Positions 17,065-25,637 of a DNA stretch of 64,000 nt are shown here, piece by piece; positions within the stretch are counted from its first letter, which is position 1; each line of letters starts with the position of its first letter. The notes beneath the pieces were generated by a model that saw nothing but the letters and a program-made list of their open reading frames with translations, was not told where the DNA came from and made no database searches. Both the position numbers and the translations under genes were made by a program. Source of the stretch: Caldora sp965222765 (lineage in GTDB: Bacteria > Cyanobacteriota > Cyanobacteriia > Cyanobacteriales > Coleofasciculaceae); contig CBDCVG010000030.1 in NCBI GenBank assembly GCA_965222765.1, positions 1-64,000 of the forward strand, written 5' to 3'.

Positions 17065-18969
17065 ATGTCTAAGTTATTGTGGAAATCTCTCCTAATTAGT
17101 CCCGTAGTCTTAGGGACAACTCTAGTACTTTCTGGCGGTGAGGTACGTGCAGCTGATAGTGCTAGTTCAACCACTACTGAAACCCTAGCGGCAACAGAAA
17201 CTGTCGAGGCTCCAGTTACTGAAAGCGAGTTGAGCCAATCGCTAGAGATACCAGTACCAGCAACTGAACTGGCCCAAGTTACTCCCGCAGCACCGAGTAA
17301 CGAAACTGAAATTTTAAACCAACTTGACCAGTACAGCAGCGAAGGAAACAGCCAATCCCAGCTCACTAGCATCAGTGAACTTCGTGATGTCTCTCCTGGA
17401 GACTGGGCTTATGATGCCCTCCGGGAGCTGGTTGAAGACTATAAGTGTCTTGTCGGATATCCTGACCGTACCTTCCGGGGCAATCGACCCACCAGCCGTT
17501 ACGAATTTGCTGCTGGTTTGAGAGCCTGTTTAGACCGGATTCAGGAACTAATTGCCGCAGGTGGTGTAGTTACTGAAGAGGACTTAGAAAAACTCAGAAC
17601 GCTGATTCAGCAGTTCGACGCGGAACTAGCAGTACTGGGAACACGGGTAGACAACCTGGATGCACGGGTAGCATTTTTGGAAGATCATCAGTTCTCTACC
17701 ACCACCAAACTGAAAGGGGAAGTCATTTTTGCCCTTACTGATAGCTTCCCGGATGATGAGGAAACTTTTAATGTCCAAGATATCTTTGGTGTTGATCCAG
17801 CTATTGCGACTGCTCTCTTGGGTGCAGATGCTGCAGGCAATGTGACAGTTGATAACGATACTGAAACGATCTTCGGGGACAGGGTTCGTTTAGTACTCGA
17901 CACTAGTTTCACCGGTAACGATAGCCTGATTACTCGTTTGGCTGCAGGAAACCTTGGTGCTTTCACTCCCAATAACCCCAATGGTGTGCTACCTACGGGT
18001 GAAGGATTCCAAACCTTTAACCTTGGTAATACTGGTGGCAACGATGTTGTCGTAGACTGGTTGGCTTATTACTTCAACTGGGGAGCTTCATCTCTGTATG
18101 TTGCTGCTTTTGGAGGTATCCACAGTGACTACGTTGCCAACACCTTCAACCCCTACTTTGAAGACTTTGACGGTGGTAATGGTGCTTTGAGTACCTTTGC
18201 TTCGGAGAACCCCATCTATCGAATTGGTGGTGGTGCTGGTGGTGCTATCACTTTGGGTGTTGGTCCATTGGAAAGTATCTTAGGACCAAATGCGGCCTTA
18301 ACCTTGGGTTACTTAGCAGGTCCAGATGCAGCTAATCCTACTGATGGTAATGGTATAGCTGATGGTGAATACTCAGCCTTAGGTCAGCTAAGTTTCAATT
18401 TAGGCGATCGCATTGGCATTGGTTTAACCTACAACCACGCTTACCACAAGGCTGGTAGCCCCATCTTCGATCTAGGTGGTGGTCGTGATGGGGGTTCTGT
18501 CGTTGGTAGTTTTGCTGCCAACAACCCAGGATTTTTGTCAGCCGCTCTTGGTTTAGGAAATTCTACTCAAACAGTAACTAACTCCTACGGTGGACAAATC
18601 GCCCTACGCCTGAGTGACAATGTTTCTATTAGTGGCTTTGGTACTTTTACTGATGCCATCTTAATTGAGCAAGGACAAGCAGAAATCTGGACCTATGGGG
18701 GTGGTATTGCCTTCGCCAACTTGGGTAAGGAAGGTAATGTTTTGGGTATCTTTGGAGGAGCCCAACCCTATGCTGGAAGCATTGACGTCTTTAACGGTGC
18801 AGGAGCTTTCCGGGTGAATGAAGTACCCTATCATGTTGAAGCCTTCTACAAATACCAGGTAACAGATAATATTTCAGTTACTCCTGGTGTCATTTGGCTT
18901 CTTAGCCCCAACCAAAGTGACTCTGGTGATTCTGTAATTGGTACCCTCAGGACTACTTTCACTTTCTAG
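17065..18969 (+). CDS. SLH-domain OprB-type outer-membrane porin
   Basis: The 634-residue protein has a signal peptide (SKLLWKSLLISPVVLGTTLV, cleaved near VRAAD). An acidic, Thr-rich linker and an SLH domain follow at about residues 105-165 (SPGDWAYDALRELVEDY, YPDRTFRGNRPTSRYEFAAG). Then comes a coiled coil (EEDLEKLRTLIQQFDAEL, LGTRVDNLDARVAFLEDH) and a C-terminal beta-barrel that ends in FTF. This is the cyanobacterial SomA/SomB or iron-uptake porin architecture: the SLH domain anchors to peptidoglycan and the barrel passes small solutes. The ATG at 17065 has GAGG upstream; the GTG at 17050 is less likely. A terminator follows at 19015. Confidence 0.93.
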   Translation: MSKLLWKSLLISPVVLGTTLVLSGGEVRAADSASSTTTETLAATETVEAPVTESELSQSLEIPVPATELAQVTPAAPSNETEILNQLDQYSSEGNSQSQLTSISELRDVSPGDWAYDALRELVEDYKCLVGYPDRTFRGNRPTSRYEFAAGLRACLDRIQELIAAGGVVTEEDLEKLRTLIQQFDAELAVLGTRVDNLDARVAFLEDHQFSTTTKLKGEVIFALTDSFPDDEETFNVQDIFGVDPAIATALLGADAAGNVTVDNDTETIFGDRVRLVLDTSFTGNDSLITRLAAGNLGAFTPNNPNGVLPTGEGFQTFNLGNTGGNDVVVDWLAYYFNWGASSLYVAAFGGIHSDYVANTFNPYFEDFDGGNGALSTFASENPIYRIGGGAGGAITLGVGPLESILGPNAALTLGYLAGPDAANPTDGNGIADGEYSALGQLSFNLGDRIGIGLTYNHAYHKAGSPIFDLGGGRDGGSVVGSFAANNPGFLSAALGLGNSTQTVTNSYGGQIALRLSDNVSISGFGTFTDAILIEQGQAEIWTYGGGIAFANLGKEGNVLGIFGGAQPYAGSIDVFNGAGAFRVNEVPYHVEAFYKYQVTDNISVTPGVIWLLSPNQSDSGDSVIGTLRTTFTF

Positions 18970-19014
18970 GGTGATGAGCTGAAGGCTCAGGAATACTGAA
19001 TAACACTCAATAAA

Positions 19015-19054
19015 ACCCATCCTCACTTACAGATACTAATGAGGGTGGGTTTTT
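19015..19054 (+). terminator. rho-independent terminator after the porin gene
   Basis: ACCCATCCTCA at 19015-19025 pairs with TGAGGGTGGGT at 19040-19050 (one G-U pair), followed by TTTT. Confidence 0.85.
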
Positions 19055-19318
19055 GTCATCTCTCAGAAACCCGGTTTCTTTTGAGAAAATTCTGATATTT
19101 CCTTGTTTTCCTCACGAGAAACCCAGTTTCTTGATCTCCTCTCTACTTGAACAGTGCTTGACATTAAAATAAATACATTAGAACCAAATACCCAGTGAAA
19201 ATGTAATGATCACTCAATTAATGGTTAAACCTTCATCTTTGATACCTTCCGGAATCCGGATGAGTCAATTTGGTGATGCTTATTCTTTGAGACTTCAAAA
19301 TTCCCAATTTTAAGCTAA
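19055..19318. other. spacer with AGAAACCCGGTTTCT palindromes
   Basis: Two small palindromes of the type AGAAACC[CG]GTTTCT lie near 19066 and 19115. No gene is apparent before the J-domain gene. Confidence 0.5.
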
Positions 19319-20020
19319 ATGTCACACTCCAACTACTACGACACTCTGAATGTAAGCCGTAGTGCTACCCTTGCAGAAATAAAACAAGCCTACCGGCATT
19401 TAGCCAAACTCTTTCATCCCGATAGTAAACGCGAAACCGCAGATCCTGAAAAAATTATCGAGGTGAATGCTGCCTACGAGGTACTCAGCGATTCTCAGCG
19501 CCGCCAGTCTTATGACCGACAACTACAGTACCAACAGGCTAAAACTAAGTCCCATAAGCAACAAAACCGAACGGCTCAGGCTCAAAAATCTTACCGACGT
19601 TATCGGCAAACCTCACAATATGCCGATACTCAACTTAGTGATTGGTTGCAGGAGGTATATCGACCCGTCAATCACTTGATTAGTTGTATCCTTAATCCCT
19701 TAGACGAGCAACTCGACGAACTTTCTGCTGATCCCTTTGACGATGAATTAATGGCAGAATTCCAAGCTTATCTAGAAGAGTGTCGTGACTATCTCAATCA
19801 AGCTCAACAATCATTTAGCTCTCAACCCAATCCTGCTTATATTGCCGGTGCAGCTGCTACCCTCTACTACTGTCTTAATCAACTAGGGGATGGGATAGAA
19901 GAGTTAGAGCTGTTTACTCTCAATTATGATGACTACTACCTCCATATTGGTCGAGAACTCTTCAGAATTGCCACCAACCTACGTTATGAAGCTCATGATG
20001 CCATCAAAAACTTGGTTTAA
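19319..20020 (+). CDS. J-domain (DnaJ-like) co-chaperone
   Basis: The 233-residue protein has an N-terminal J domain (residues 5-67) with the obligatory HPD at 33-35 and the YEVLSDSQRRQSYDR helix IV. J domains stimulate Hsp70 ATPase activity. The remainder has a basic Gln-rich linker and an acidic C-terminal domain that I do not recognise; there is no G/F region or zinc domain, so this is a class III J-protein rather than DnaJ itself. It is probably a specialised DnaK partner. It stands alone between the porin gene and a tnpB element. Confidence 0.9.
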   Translation: MSHSNYYDTLNVSRSATLAEIKQAYRHLAKLFHPDSKRETADPEKIIEVNAAYEVLSDSQRRQSYDRQLQYQQAKTKSHKQQNRTAQAQKSYRRYRQTSQYADTQLSDWLQEVYRPVNHLISCILNPLDEQLDELSADPFDDELMAEFQAYLEECRDYLNQAQQSFSSQPNPAYIAGAAATLYYCLNQLGDGIEELELFTLNYDDYYLHIGRELFRIATNLRYEAHDAIKNLV

Positions 20021-20032
20021 TGGAATTGTTAT

Positions 20033-20180
20033 TTTTGACACTCCCCACGGCTAGAAGCCGGGGGATTCTAATTTCATCGTCGTCGCTTGCTGAGTGCAGG
20101 TCTTACGACCAACACAAGTAGAGGCTACAACTCCACGCTTCGTTACTTCCCGGATGCCCTCCGGTAGTTGCACGATTTAA
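20033..20180 (-). ncRNA. predicted guide (omega/re) RNA region of tnpB
   Basis: TnpB proteins use a guide RNA made from the 3' end of tnpB and the right end of the element. The 3' coding end and the right-end hairpin at 20041-20065 fit that arrangement. The guide would be the sequence just beyond the element end, below 20035 on the minus strand. This follows from knowledge of the family; no separate RNA signal was identified. Confidence 0.3.
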
Positions 20181-21251
20181 AATTACTTTGGCTGCATTTA
20201 CATCCCGTTGCTCAATGTATCCGCAATCTGGACAAGAGTGGGTACGAGTACTTAAAGACTTTTGTACTCTTGCACCACAATTACTGCATTCAATAGATGT
20301 GTAATGCGGTGGCACTGCTATTATTTCCCGTCCAAATTTCTTGCCAAAGTATTCTAGCCACTGACGGAAGTTATACCAAGACGCATCAGCGATACTCTTA
20401 GCTAGCTTGTGGTTTCTCACCAAGCCACTTACATTTAAGTCTTCCAAAACGACCTTAGCGTTAACTAGGCATAAGTTACGCGCAAGTCTCTTTGCGTGTT
20501 CGTTCCTTTGTCTTGTTACTCTCAAATGTTTACGGGCATAAATACCACAAGCTTTCCTTCTGCCAGTTGAACCTTTCTTCTTTTTGTAGATATTCCGTTG
20601 AGAACGCTTTATATCTTTTTCTGCTTTGCGTAAAAACCTTGGGTTTTCTTCATGGTTACCGTTGCTATCAGAATAAAAGTATTGTAAACCTACATCAATA
20701 CCAACTTTGTTGTTAGTTTTCGGCGCTAATTGAGTATTATCGACTTTGACACAAAACTGAACATAAAAACCATCCGCACGCTTGACAATTCGTACTCGCT
20801 TAATCAGCTTGATATCTATTGTATTTATGTCCCACTTCCCCAGTAGCTTCAGCTCACCAATAACCTTTTTGTCTAGAAAATTAATTCGACGCTTGCTAGG
20901 GTGCAGTTTCCAGCCCGACTGCTTATACTCAACAGAACGGCTATGTTTTTTAAACCTTGGATATCCCTTATGGCCAGGTTTGTTGGACTTGCAATTAGCA
21001 AAAAATCGTTTAATTGCGCGTTCTACGTTCTCTACTGATGCTTGGCAAGCATGGGAGTTGAGTTCCTTGACAAAACTGTATTCTGCTCTGAGTTGAGTGT
21101 TGTACTGATAAAGCTCTTTTTTACCAATACCATGGTTATCCATCCAGTACCTCAGAACTTTGTTTCTGACAAACTGAGAAGTACGGATAGCTTCTGAAAT
21201 AGCTATCGCTTGTGCCTTTTTGACTACAGCTTTATATTCCAGTATCAACAC
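20103..21251 (-). CDS. tnpB: RNA-guided endonuclease TnpB family protein
   Basis: The 382-residue TnpB has an N-terminal OrfB helix-turn-helix region, a RuvC-like nuclease with Asp186 (GIDVGLQ), Glu270 (VVLEDLNVSG) and Asp350 (QRDVNAAK), and a zinc ribbon with Cys322, Cys325, Cys340 and Cys343. All catalytic residues are present. I place the start at the GTG at 21251, because AAGGAGGTGA lies a few bases upstream and the family begins LxLEYK; the frame runs on to 21314. TnpB is a guided DNA nuclease that helps the element persist. No transposase TnpA is nearby. Confidence 0.93.
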   Translation of the reverse strand: MLILEYKAVVKKAQAIAISEAIRTSQFVRNKVLRYWMDNHGIGKKELYQYNTQLRAEYSFVKELNSHACQASVENVERAIKRFFANCKSNKPGHKGYPRFKKHSRSVEYKQSGWKLHPSKRRINFLDKKVIGELKLLGKWDINTIDIKLIKRVRIVKRADGFYVQFCVKVDNTQLAPKTNNKVGIDVGLQYFYSDSNGNHEENPRFLRKAEKDIKRSQRNIYKKKKGSTGRRKACGIYARKHLRVTRQRNEHAKRLARNLCLVNAKVVLEDLNVSGLVRNHKLAKSIADASWYNFRQWLEYFGKKFGREIIAVPPHYTSIECSNCGARVQKSLSTRTHSCPDCGYIEQRDVNAAKVILNRATTGGHPGSNEAWSCSLYLCWS

Positions 21252-21636
21252 TTCTTCTATCACCTCCTTCTTAGATATCCAAATCGCTGTATAATTTAGA
21301 TTATATACATACAATACTTAAAGTCGAGACTTCCAACCATATCTACTAACTCTTACTTGGTTTCTACCGTTGGAGATGCTCCATTAGAAATTGTTAAACA
21401 ATATATTCTTAATCAAAAAAATGTCTGACGGCGAATAAATTCGCTACGGGCTTACCCATAGCTAGAAGCTAGGGGGTAAGCCCTATGACTTTTGGTCATT
21501 TGTCATTTGTCATTTGTCATTTGGGAATCGGGAATTGGGAATTGAAAATTGGAAATATTTCCCTTGTCTCTTTTATCTCCCCGTCTCCGCGTCTCCCCAT
21601 CTCCCTAGCTTTTTAGTTCCCCAGCTCCCCATCTCC
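21252..21636. other. element left flank and heptamer array
   Basis: The gap holds the probable left-end hairpin of the tnpB element (21454-21490), a (TTTGTCA)n heptamer array at 21491-21522 and repeated short CT-rich strings. I see no gene. Confidence 0.6.
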
Positions 21637-22620
21637 CTAGCTTTTTAGCCAACGAGCTGCATCCTTCGCATGGTAGGTGAGAATCAAGTCAGCACCAGCA
21701 CGCTTAAAACCTGTTAAGGTTTCCATTACTACTCGCTGTTCATCAATCCAGTCATTGAGAGCAGCTGCTTTAATCATCGAATATTCGCCGGAGACATTGT
21801 AGGCAGCCACTGGCAAATTGGTAGCTTCTTTAACGCGCCAAATAACATCCATATAGGCTAACGCTGGTTTAACCATCAACATATCTGCTCCTTCAGCAAT
21901 ATCCAAAGCAATTTCCTTGATAGCTTCCTTCGCATTAGCGGGGTCCATTTGATAAGTTCTGCGATCGCCAAATTGAGGTGCAGAATCAGCAGCATCTCGA
22001 AATGGTCCATAGTAGGCAGAAGCATACTTAGCAGCATAGGACAGAATAGGTGTATCCTGAAACCCAGCCTCATCCAATCCTGTCCGAATTGCTTGGACAA
22101 AGCCGTCCATCATTCCTGATGGAGCAATGATATCTGCTCCCGCCTTGGCTTGAGATACAGCTGTTTTTTTGAGTAATTCCAGTGTCGGGTCGTTAAGGAC
22201 ACGTCCTGTTAAGTCACCAACTTCTAAATAACCACAGTGACCATGATTAGTATATTCACACAAACAGGTATCAGCAATAATTACTAAATCCGGTACAGCT
22301 TCTTTAACCGCTGTAGCAGCTTTCTGGATCATGCCACAATCATGCCACGCACCCGTAGCTTCTACATCTTTATTTTCAGGAATGCCAAACAGAATAATTG
22401 AAGGAATACCCAGATCATAAACTTCCTTAGCTTCTTCAACAATTTTGTCTACCGACAATTGGTAAACACCTGGCATCGACTTTACTTCTTGAGCGATGCT
22501 TTCACCAGGTACAGCAAACAGAGGGTAAATTAAATCATTAGTTGTCAGAACATTCTCACACACCATCCGTCGCAACTGGGTTGATTGGCGGAGGCGTCGA
22601 GGACGATGAATTGGGAACAT
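21637..22620 (-). CDS. hemB: delta-aminolevulinic acid dehydratase (porphobilinogen synthase)
   Basis: HemB joins two 5-aminolevulinate molecules into porphobilinogen, the shared precursor of heme, chlorophyll, phycobilins and corrin. The 327-residue product is full length. The metal-site cysteines Cys119, Cys121 and Cys129 lie in DTCLCEYTNHGHCG, and the two active-site lysines are Lys198 (SYAAKYASAYYGPFR) and Lys251 (MVKPALAYMD). The start at MFPIHRPRRLR is the family start. It is monocistronic here, with a mobile-repeat-rich region upstream. Confidence 0.97.
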   Translation of the reverse strand: MFPIHRPRRLRQSTQLRRMVCENVLTTNDLIYPLFAVPGESIAQEVKSMPGVYQLSVDKIVEEAKEVYDLGIPSIILFGIPENKDVEATGAWHDCGMIQKAATAVKEAVPDLVIIADTCLCEYTNHGHCGYLEVGDLTGRVLNDPTLELLKKTAVSQAKAGADIIAPSGMMDGFVQAIRTGLDEAGFQDTPILSYAAKYASAYYGPFRDAADSAPQFGDRRTYQMDPANAKEAIKEIALDIAEGADMLMVKPALAYMDVIWRVKEATNLPVAAYNVSGEYSMIKAAALNDWIDEQRVVMETLTGFKRAGADLILTYHAKDAARWLKS

Positions 22621-22969
22621 GGTTAATGAATATTAAAAGCGTGTTAATAGTGTAAAGCGTTGTTTTATCACCTCACTCTCTGGATAGGTAAAGTTATGTT
22701 AATTAATTTATCCCCACCCTAAGAAGGATGAGGATGCAAATGTTATGGAAATTAGAAATCAAGTTTCTGGTGAGGCTATCTAAGATAGATCAATGCTCTG
22801 ACAAGAGAAACTTACAGGACTTACGCACTCAAATATTATGCTGAGGTGATAGTGAAGCATCTCAGCTATCTGGAGATCCTTCGCTATCGCTCAGGATGAC
22901 ATAATTCTGTGACGATGCATAAGTCTTAACCCAGTTTATTGACTAGTGGACATTCATGCCTAATTTTCC
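22621..22969. other. spacer upstream of hemB containing a MITE-like repeat
   Basis: No gene is seen. A repeat with an AGGACTTACGCACT end lies at 22816-22928; the rest is unremarkable AT-rich sequence. Confidence 0.6.
22816..22928. repeat. AGGACTTACGCACT-end MITE-like repeat, copy 1
   Basis: The left end AGGACTTACGCACT (22816-22829) has a decayed inverted partner (GATGCATAAGTCTT) at the right end. The interior (GATAGTGAAGCATCTC, GAGATCCTTCGCTATCGC) matches the interior of the unit at 36800-36912 in reverse orientation. Confidence 0.75.
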
Positions 22970-23236
22970 TTAAGCTTCAGCGGCTACAGGATAAACGCTG
23001 ATTTTCTGGCGAGCTCTGTCCTTTCTCTCAAATTTAACCACACCATCAATCAAGGAAAACAGAGTATAGTCATTGCCACAACCGACATTTGTGCCAGGGT
23101 GAAATTTAGTTCCCCGCTGACGGACTAAGATATTGCCAGCTTTTACTACCTGACCACCATAGCGTTTGACTCCTAGCCTTTGGGCATTAGAATCACGACC
23201 ATTGCGAGTACTACCAGTTCCTTTCTTATGAGCCAT
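22970..23236 (-). CDS. rpmA: 50S ribosomal protein L27
   Basis: The 88-residue product starts MAHKKGTGSTRNGRDS and has the conserved RLGVKRYGGQ, NILVRQRGTKFHPG and GCGNDYTLF motifs of bL27. The N-terminal tail reaches the peptidyl-transferase centre. It is immediately downstream of rplU, the usual bacterial rplU-rpmA pair. Confidence 0.97.
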   Translation of the reverse strand: MAHKKGTGSTRNGRDSNAQRLGVKRYGGQVVKAGNILVRQRGTKFHPGTNVGCGNDYTLFSLIDGVVKFERKDRARQKISVYPVAAEA

Positions 23237-23327
23237 TGTGTCCTCCTGAGTATGCTTTTAATTAGATCCTAGCTTTGACGCTCGTCCACCCAACCCTAAT
23301 GGGTATAGAAGAGCAAAACAAAAGCTC

Positions 23328-23759
23328 TTATTCTTCAGTAGCGGCAGCTTCTACTGTTTCTTCGATAGCGGAAACTTCAGCAGTAGTTTCATCCTTGATT
23401 GGTGTCTCATCTGGCTCTGCACCAGAAGAAGCAACAACAGAACCATTCATACTGATAGAGTCAATCATCAGGCGAGTAATTTCCTGCCTATGTCCGCGCT
23501 TCTTACGAGTTTTCTTCTTTGGTTGCATCTTGTAAACGATGATTTTGCGACCACGATAATGTCGCATCACCGTTCCTTCAACGGTTGCTCCTTCAACTAA
23601 AGGTTGACCGATTGTGACTTCACCGTCTTGGTTTACCAATAAGACTTTGTCTATTGTGACCTTCTCTTCTGCTTCAACTGGCAGCAGCTCAATATCGTAA
23701 AAACGACCTGGTTCTACTCGCAGTTGTTTGCCACCAGTTTCGATAATTGCATAAGTCAT
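23328..23759 (-). CDS. rplU: 50S ribosomal protein L21
   Basis: The 143-residue bL21 begins YAIIETGGKQLRVEPG and contains GATVEGTVMRHYRGRKI and KKKTRKKRGHRQEITRLMI. About 35 residues of acidic, Thr- and Glu-rich extension follow the domain, a common variation in cyanobacteria. It is co-directional with rpmA, 91 bases apart. Confidence 0.97.
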   Translation of the reverse strand: MTYAIIETGGKQLRVEPGRFYDIELLPVEAEEKVTIDKVLLVNQDGEVTIGQPLVEGATVEGTVMRHYRGRKIIVYKMQPKKKTRKKRGHRQEITRLMIDSISMNGSVVASSGAEPDETPIKDETTAEVSAIEETVEAAATEE

Positions 23760-24174
23760 GGGATTGTCCTTAGAAGTGGCCGTACAGGTAGCTGCCTAAT
23801 GTGAGTATCAACTCAGAATTACTCTCATTTGTCAGCTTTGATGATGTCTGAACCTGATCCGAGCTAGATTAGACACACAATCTTTAATTATCTTTTGTTG
23901 GAAGCTTAAAAGTCAAGTAAATTTTTGAAAATATTTGCAAGAAGTAGGAGTGAGTATTCTTTATATGAGAATCTAATAATGCTTAAGACAAGCGCTCACA
24001 ATGATAGCTCCTGTGCAAATCTTGGTAAGAGGATTTCTAGATGTCAATCCCATGCCCAAGAAAAAACGCCAAAAAGCAGCTCAAGGCTTCGGTTTCCATG
24101 CTTAAGCATTAGCAGTAGCTTATAAATTAAGAAGCGATCGCTTCTTTCTTTTTAGGGACATTGCCAGAGTCAAC
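23760..24174. other. 415-base gap with a terminator and possible tiny frame
   Basis: No clear gene is present. A 17-codon frame on the plus strand at 24052-24105 (MPKKKRQKAAQGFGFHA) looks non-random, with a basic start and a GFGF end, and can extend upstream to 24001. It ends shortly before a perfect terminator-like palindrome at 24129-24153. It could be a small protein or part of a small RNA; I cannot decide. Confidence 0.35.
24129..24153 (+). terminator. palindromic terminator containing a HIP1 core
   Basis: AAGAAGCGATCGCTTCTT is a perfect 18-bp palindrome centred on a HIP1 octamer, followed by TCTTTTT. It would work for plus-strand transcripts. Confidence 0.6.
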
Positions 24175-24369
24175 CTACTTAGAGTACAACAACTCACGAG
24201 ATTCTTGCTTGACACGACCTTCCATAGCTTCTTGCTGCAATCGAATGAAAGCGTTAAAGTCTTCCCAGTCATACTTCGTGGCTAAAAGTTGGCGTAGTTG
24301 GTTTTCTGCCTCCACCGTCAGATAACCACTTGCTAAAGCTTGCTGGACAATTTCACAGATTGGGTTCAT
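24175..24369 (-). CDS. small conserved cyanobacterial hypothetical protein
   Basis: This 64-residue protein (MNPICEIVQQALASGYLTVE onward) has a helical, acidic sequence ending in RVKQESRELLYSK. Similar short proteins are common in filamentous cyanobacteria, but no function is known to me. It has no signal peptide. A terminator-like palindrome lies just past its stop. Confidence 0.75.
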   Translation of the reverse strand: MNPICEIVQQALASGYLTVEAENQLRQLLATKYDWEDFNAFIRLQQEAMEGRVKQESRELLYSK

Positions 24370-24737
24370 CTTTTCTTTCCCTAATTGGCTTGGTAGAGCT
24401 AAGGTGGTAAAAAATTTTTACTCAACTCAAACTAAGACATCCAGAGCCCTTACCCTCACCAACTCTGAAATATTGCGTTTAACTGAGCTTGGTGTTGCTT
24501 TTTTCAGTAAAGAGTGCAGCACTGAGAGAATAAAGTCGGCTCACTGTTATTAAGGATGTATTGGCTTAAGTTTTGTTCTCACCTTCCATGTTTTGTAAAA
24601 AGGATAATTTATTATTTTACATTTATTCACATTTTACCGCAAATATTAATTCTAGGGAAAGTATAGATAATAGTTAGTACAGAACTATCTGCCTGAGGTA
24701 GAATAATTGCTCAACTAAAAAATAGATAAAGGATTAG
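24370..24737. other. divergent promoter region
   Basis: This 368-base gap separates two divergent genes and should hold both promoters. It is AT-rich from 24590. I see no repeat or RNA signal. Confidence 0.4.
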
Positions 24738-25550
24738 ATGAAGTCCTACCTGGCTGCGGCAATTCAAATGACTAGTCTGCCGGATCTGGAAAAAAACCTG
24801 GTTGAGGCGGAAGAACTTATAGAACTTGCCGTCCATCAGGGTGCAGAACTGGTGGGTTTACCGGAAAACTTCTCCTTTCTAGGCACAGAGGAAGATAAGA
24901 TTGCTCAGGCTCAGACGATTGCCGAGGCAAGTGAGAAATTCCTCAAAACTATGGCACAGCGTTTTCAGATAACCATTCTCGGCGGTGGTTTCCCTGTACC
25001 TGTAAGTAAAGACAAAGTCTATAACACTGCCTTACTTATAGACCCCAATGGCATCGAACTTGCCCGTTACCATAAGGTGCATCTATTTGATGTCAATTTG
25101 CCTGATGGTAACACCTATCGAGAATCCAGCACGGTCATGTCTGGTACTGAGTTACCGTCTGTTTACTCATCTGAGCAACTGGGAAACTTAGGACTTTCTG
25201 TATGCTATGATGTTCGCTTCCCGGAACTTTACCGAGACTTGGCTCATCAAGGTGCTGACATTTTATTTGTTCCGGCTGCCTTCACTGCCTATACGGGTAA
25301 AGATCACTGGCAAGTGCTTATTCAAGCCAGAGCAATTGAAAATACTTGCTACGTTATTGCACCTGCACAAACTGGGCTTCACTATGCTATGCGTCAAACC
25401 CATGGTCACGCTATGATTGTTGACCCATGGGGGGCCATCTTAGCTGATGCCTCTGATACACCAGGAGTTGCAATTGCGGAGATTAACCCTGCTCGTCTAC
25501 AGCAAGTTCGTCGCCAAATGCCCTGCTTACAACATCGGGTTTTTGTTTGA
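24738..25550 (+). CDS. carbon-nitrogen hydrolase (Nit1/omega-amidase type)
   Basis: The 270-residue amidase has the nitrilase-superfamily triad: Glu43 in GLPENFSF, Lys113 in RYHKVHLFDV and Cys156 in LSVCYDVRFPELYR. The motifs RQTHGHAMIVDPWG and AFTAYTGKDHW match the Nit1 branch, which repairs deaminated glutathione or hydrolyses omega-amides. It is cytosolic. The start at MKSYLAAAIQM is normal for the family. Nothing around it narrows the substrate. Confidence 0.9.
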   Translation: MKSYLAAAIQMTSLPDLEKNLVEAEELIELAVHQGAELVGLPENFSFLGTEEDKIAQAQTIAEASEKFLKTMAQRFQITILGGGFPVPVSKDKVYNTALLIDPNGIELARYHKVHLFDVNLPDGNTYRESSTVMSGTELPSVYSSEQLGNLGLSVCYDVRFPELYRDLAHQGADILFVPAAFTAYTGKDHWQVLIQARAIENTCYVIAPAQTGLHYAMRQTHGHAMIVDPWGAILADASDTPGVAIAEINPARLQQVRRQMPCLQHRVFV

Positions 25551-25637
25551 GAATTGGGAATTGCTAATTGCTAATTGGGAATTGAGAATTTTCTCTTGTC
25601 TCCCCCAGCTTTTCCATCTTCGGATCCCCTGCTCCAC

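Larger units (their letters stand above)
20033..21490 (-). mobile_element. IS200/IS605-type tnpB-only element (IS1341-like)
   Basis: The element holds a single tnpB and no tnpA. Its right end, downstream of tnpB, is a hairpin with arms near CCCC and GGGG (20041-20065) followed on the minus strand by GAGTGTCAA, the usual end of this group. A related hairpin with the same GCTTCTAGC core lies upstream of tnpB at about 21454-21490 and may be the left end. Outer limits are approximate. Confidence 0.65.
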
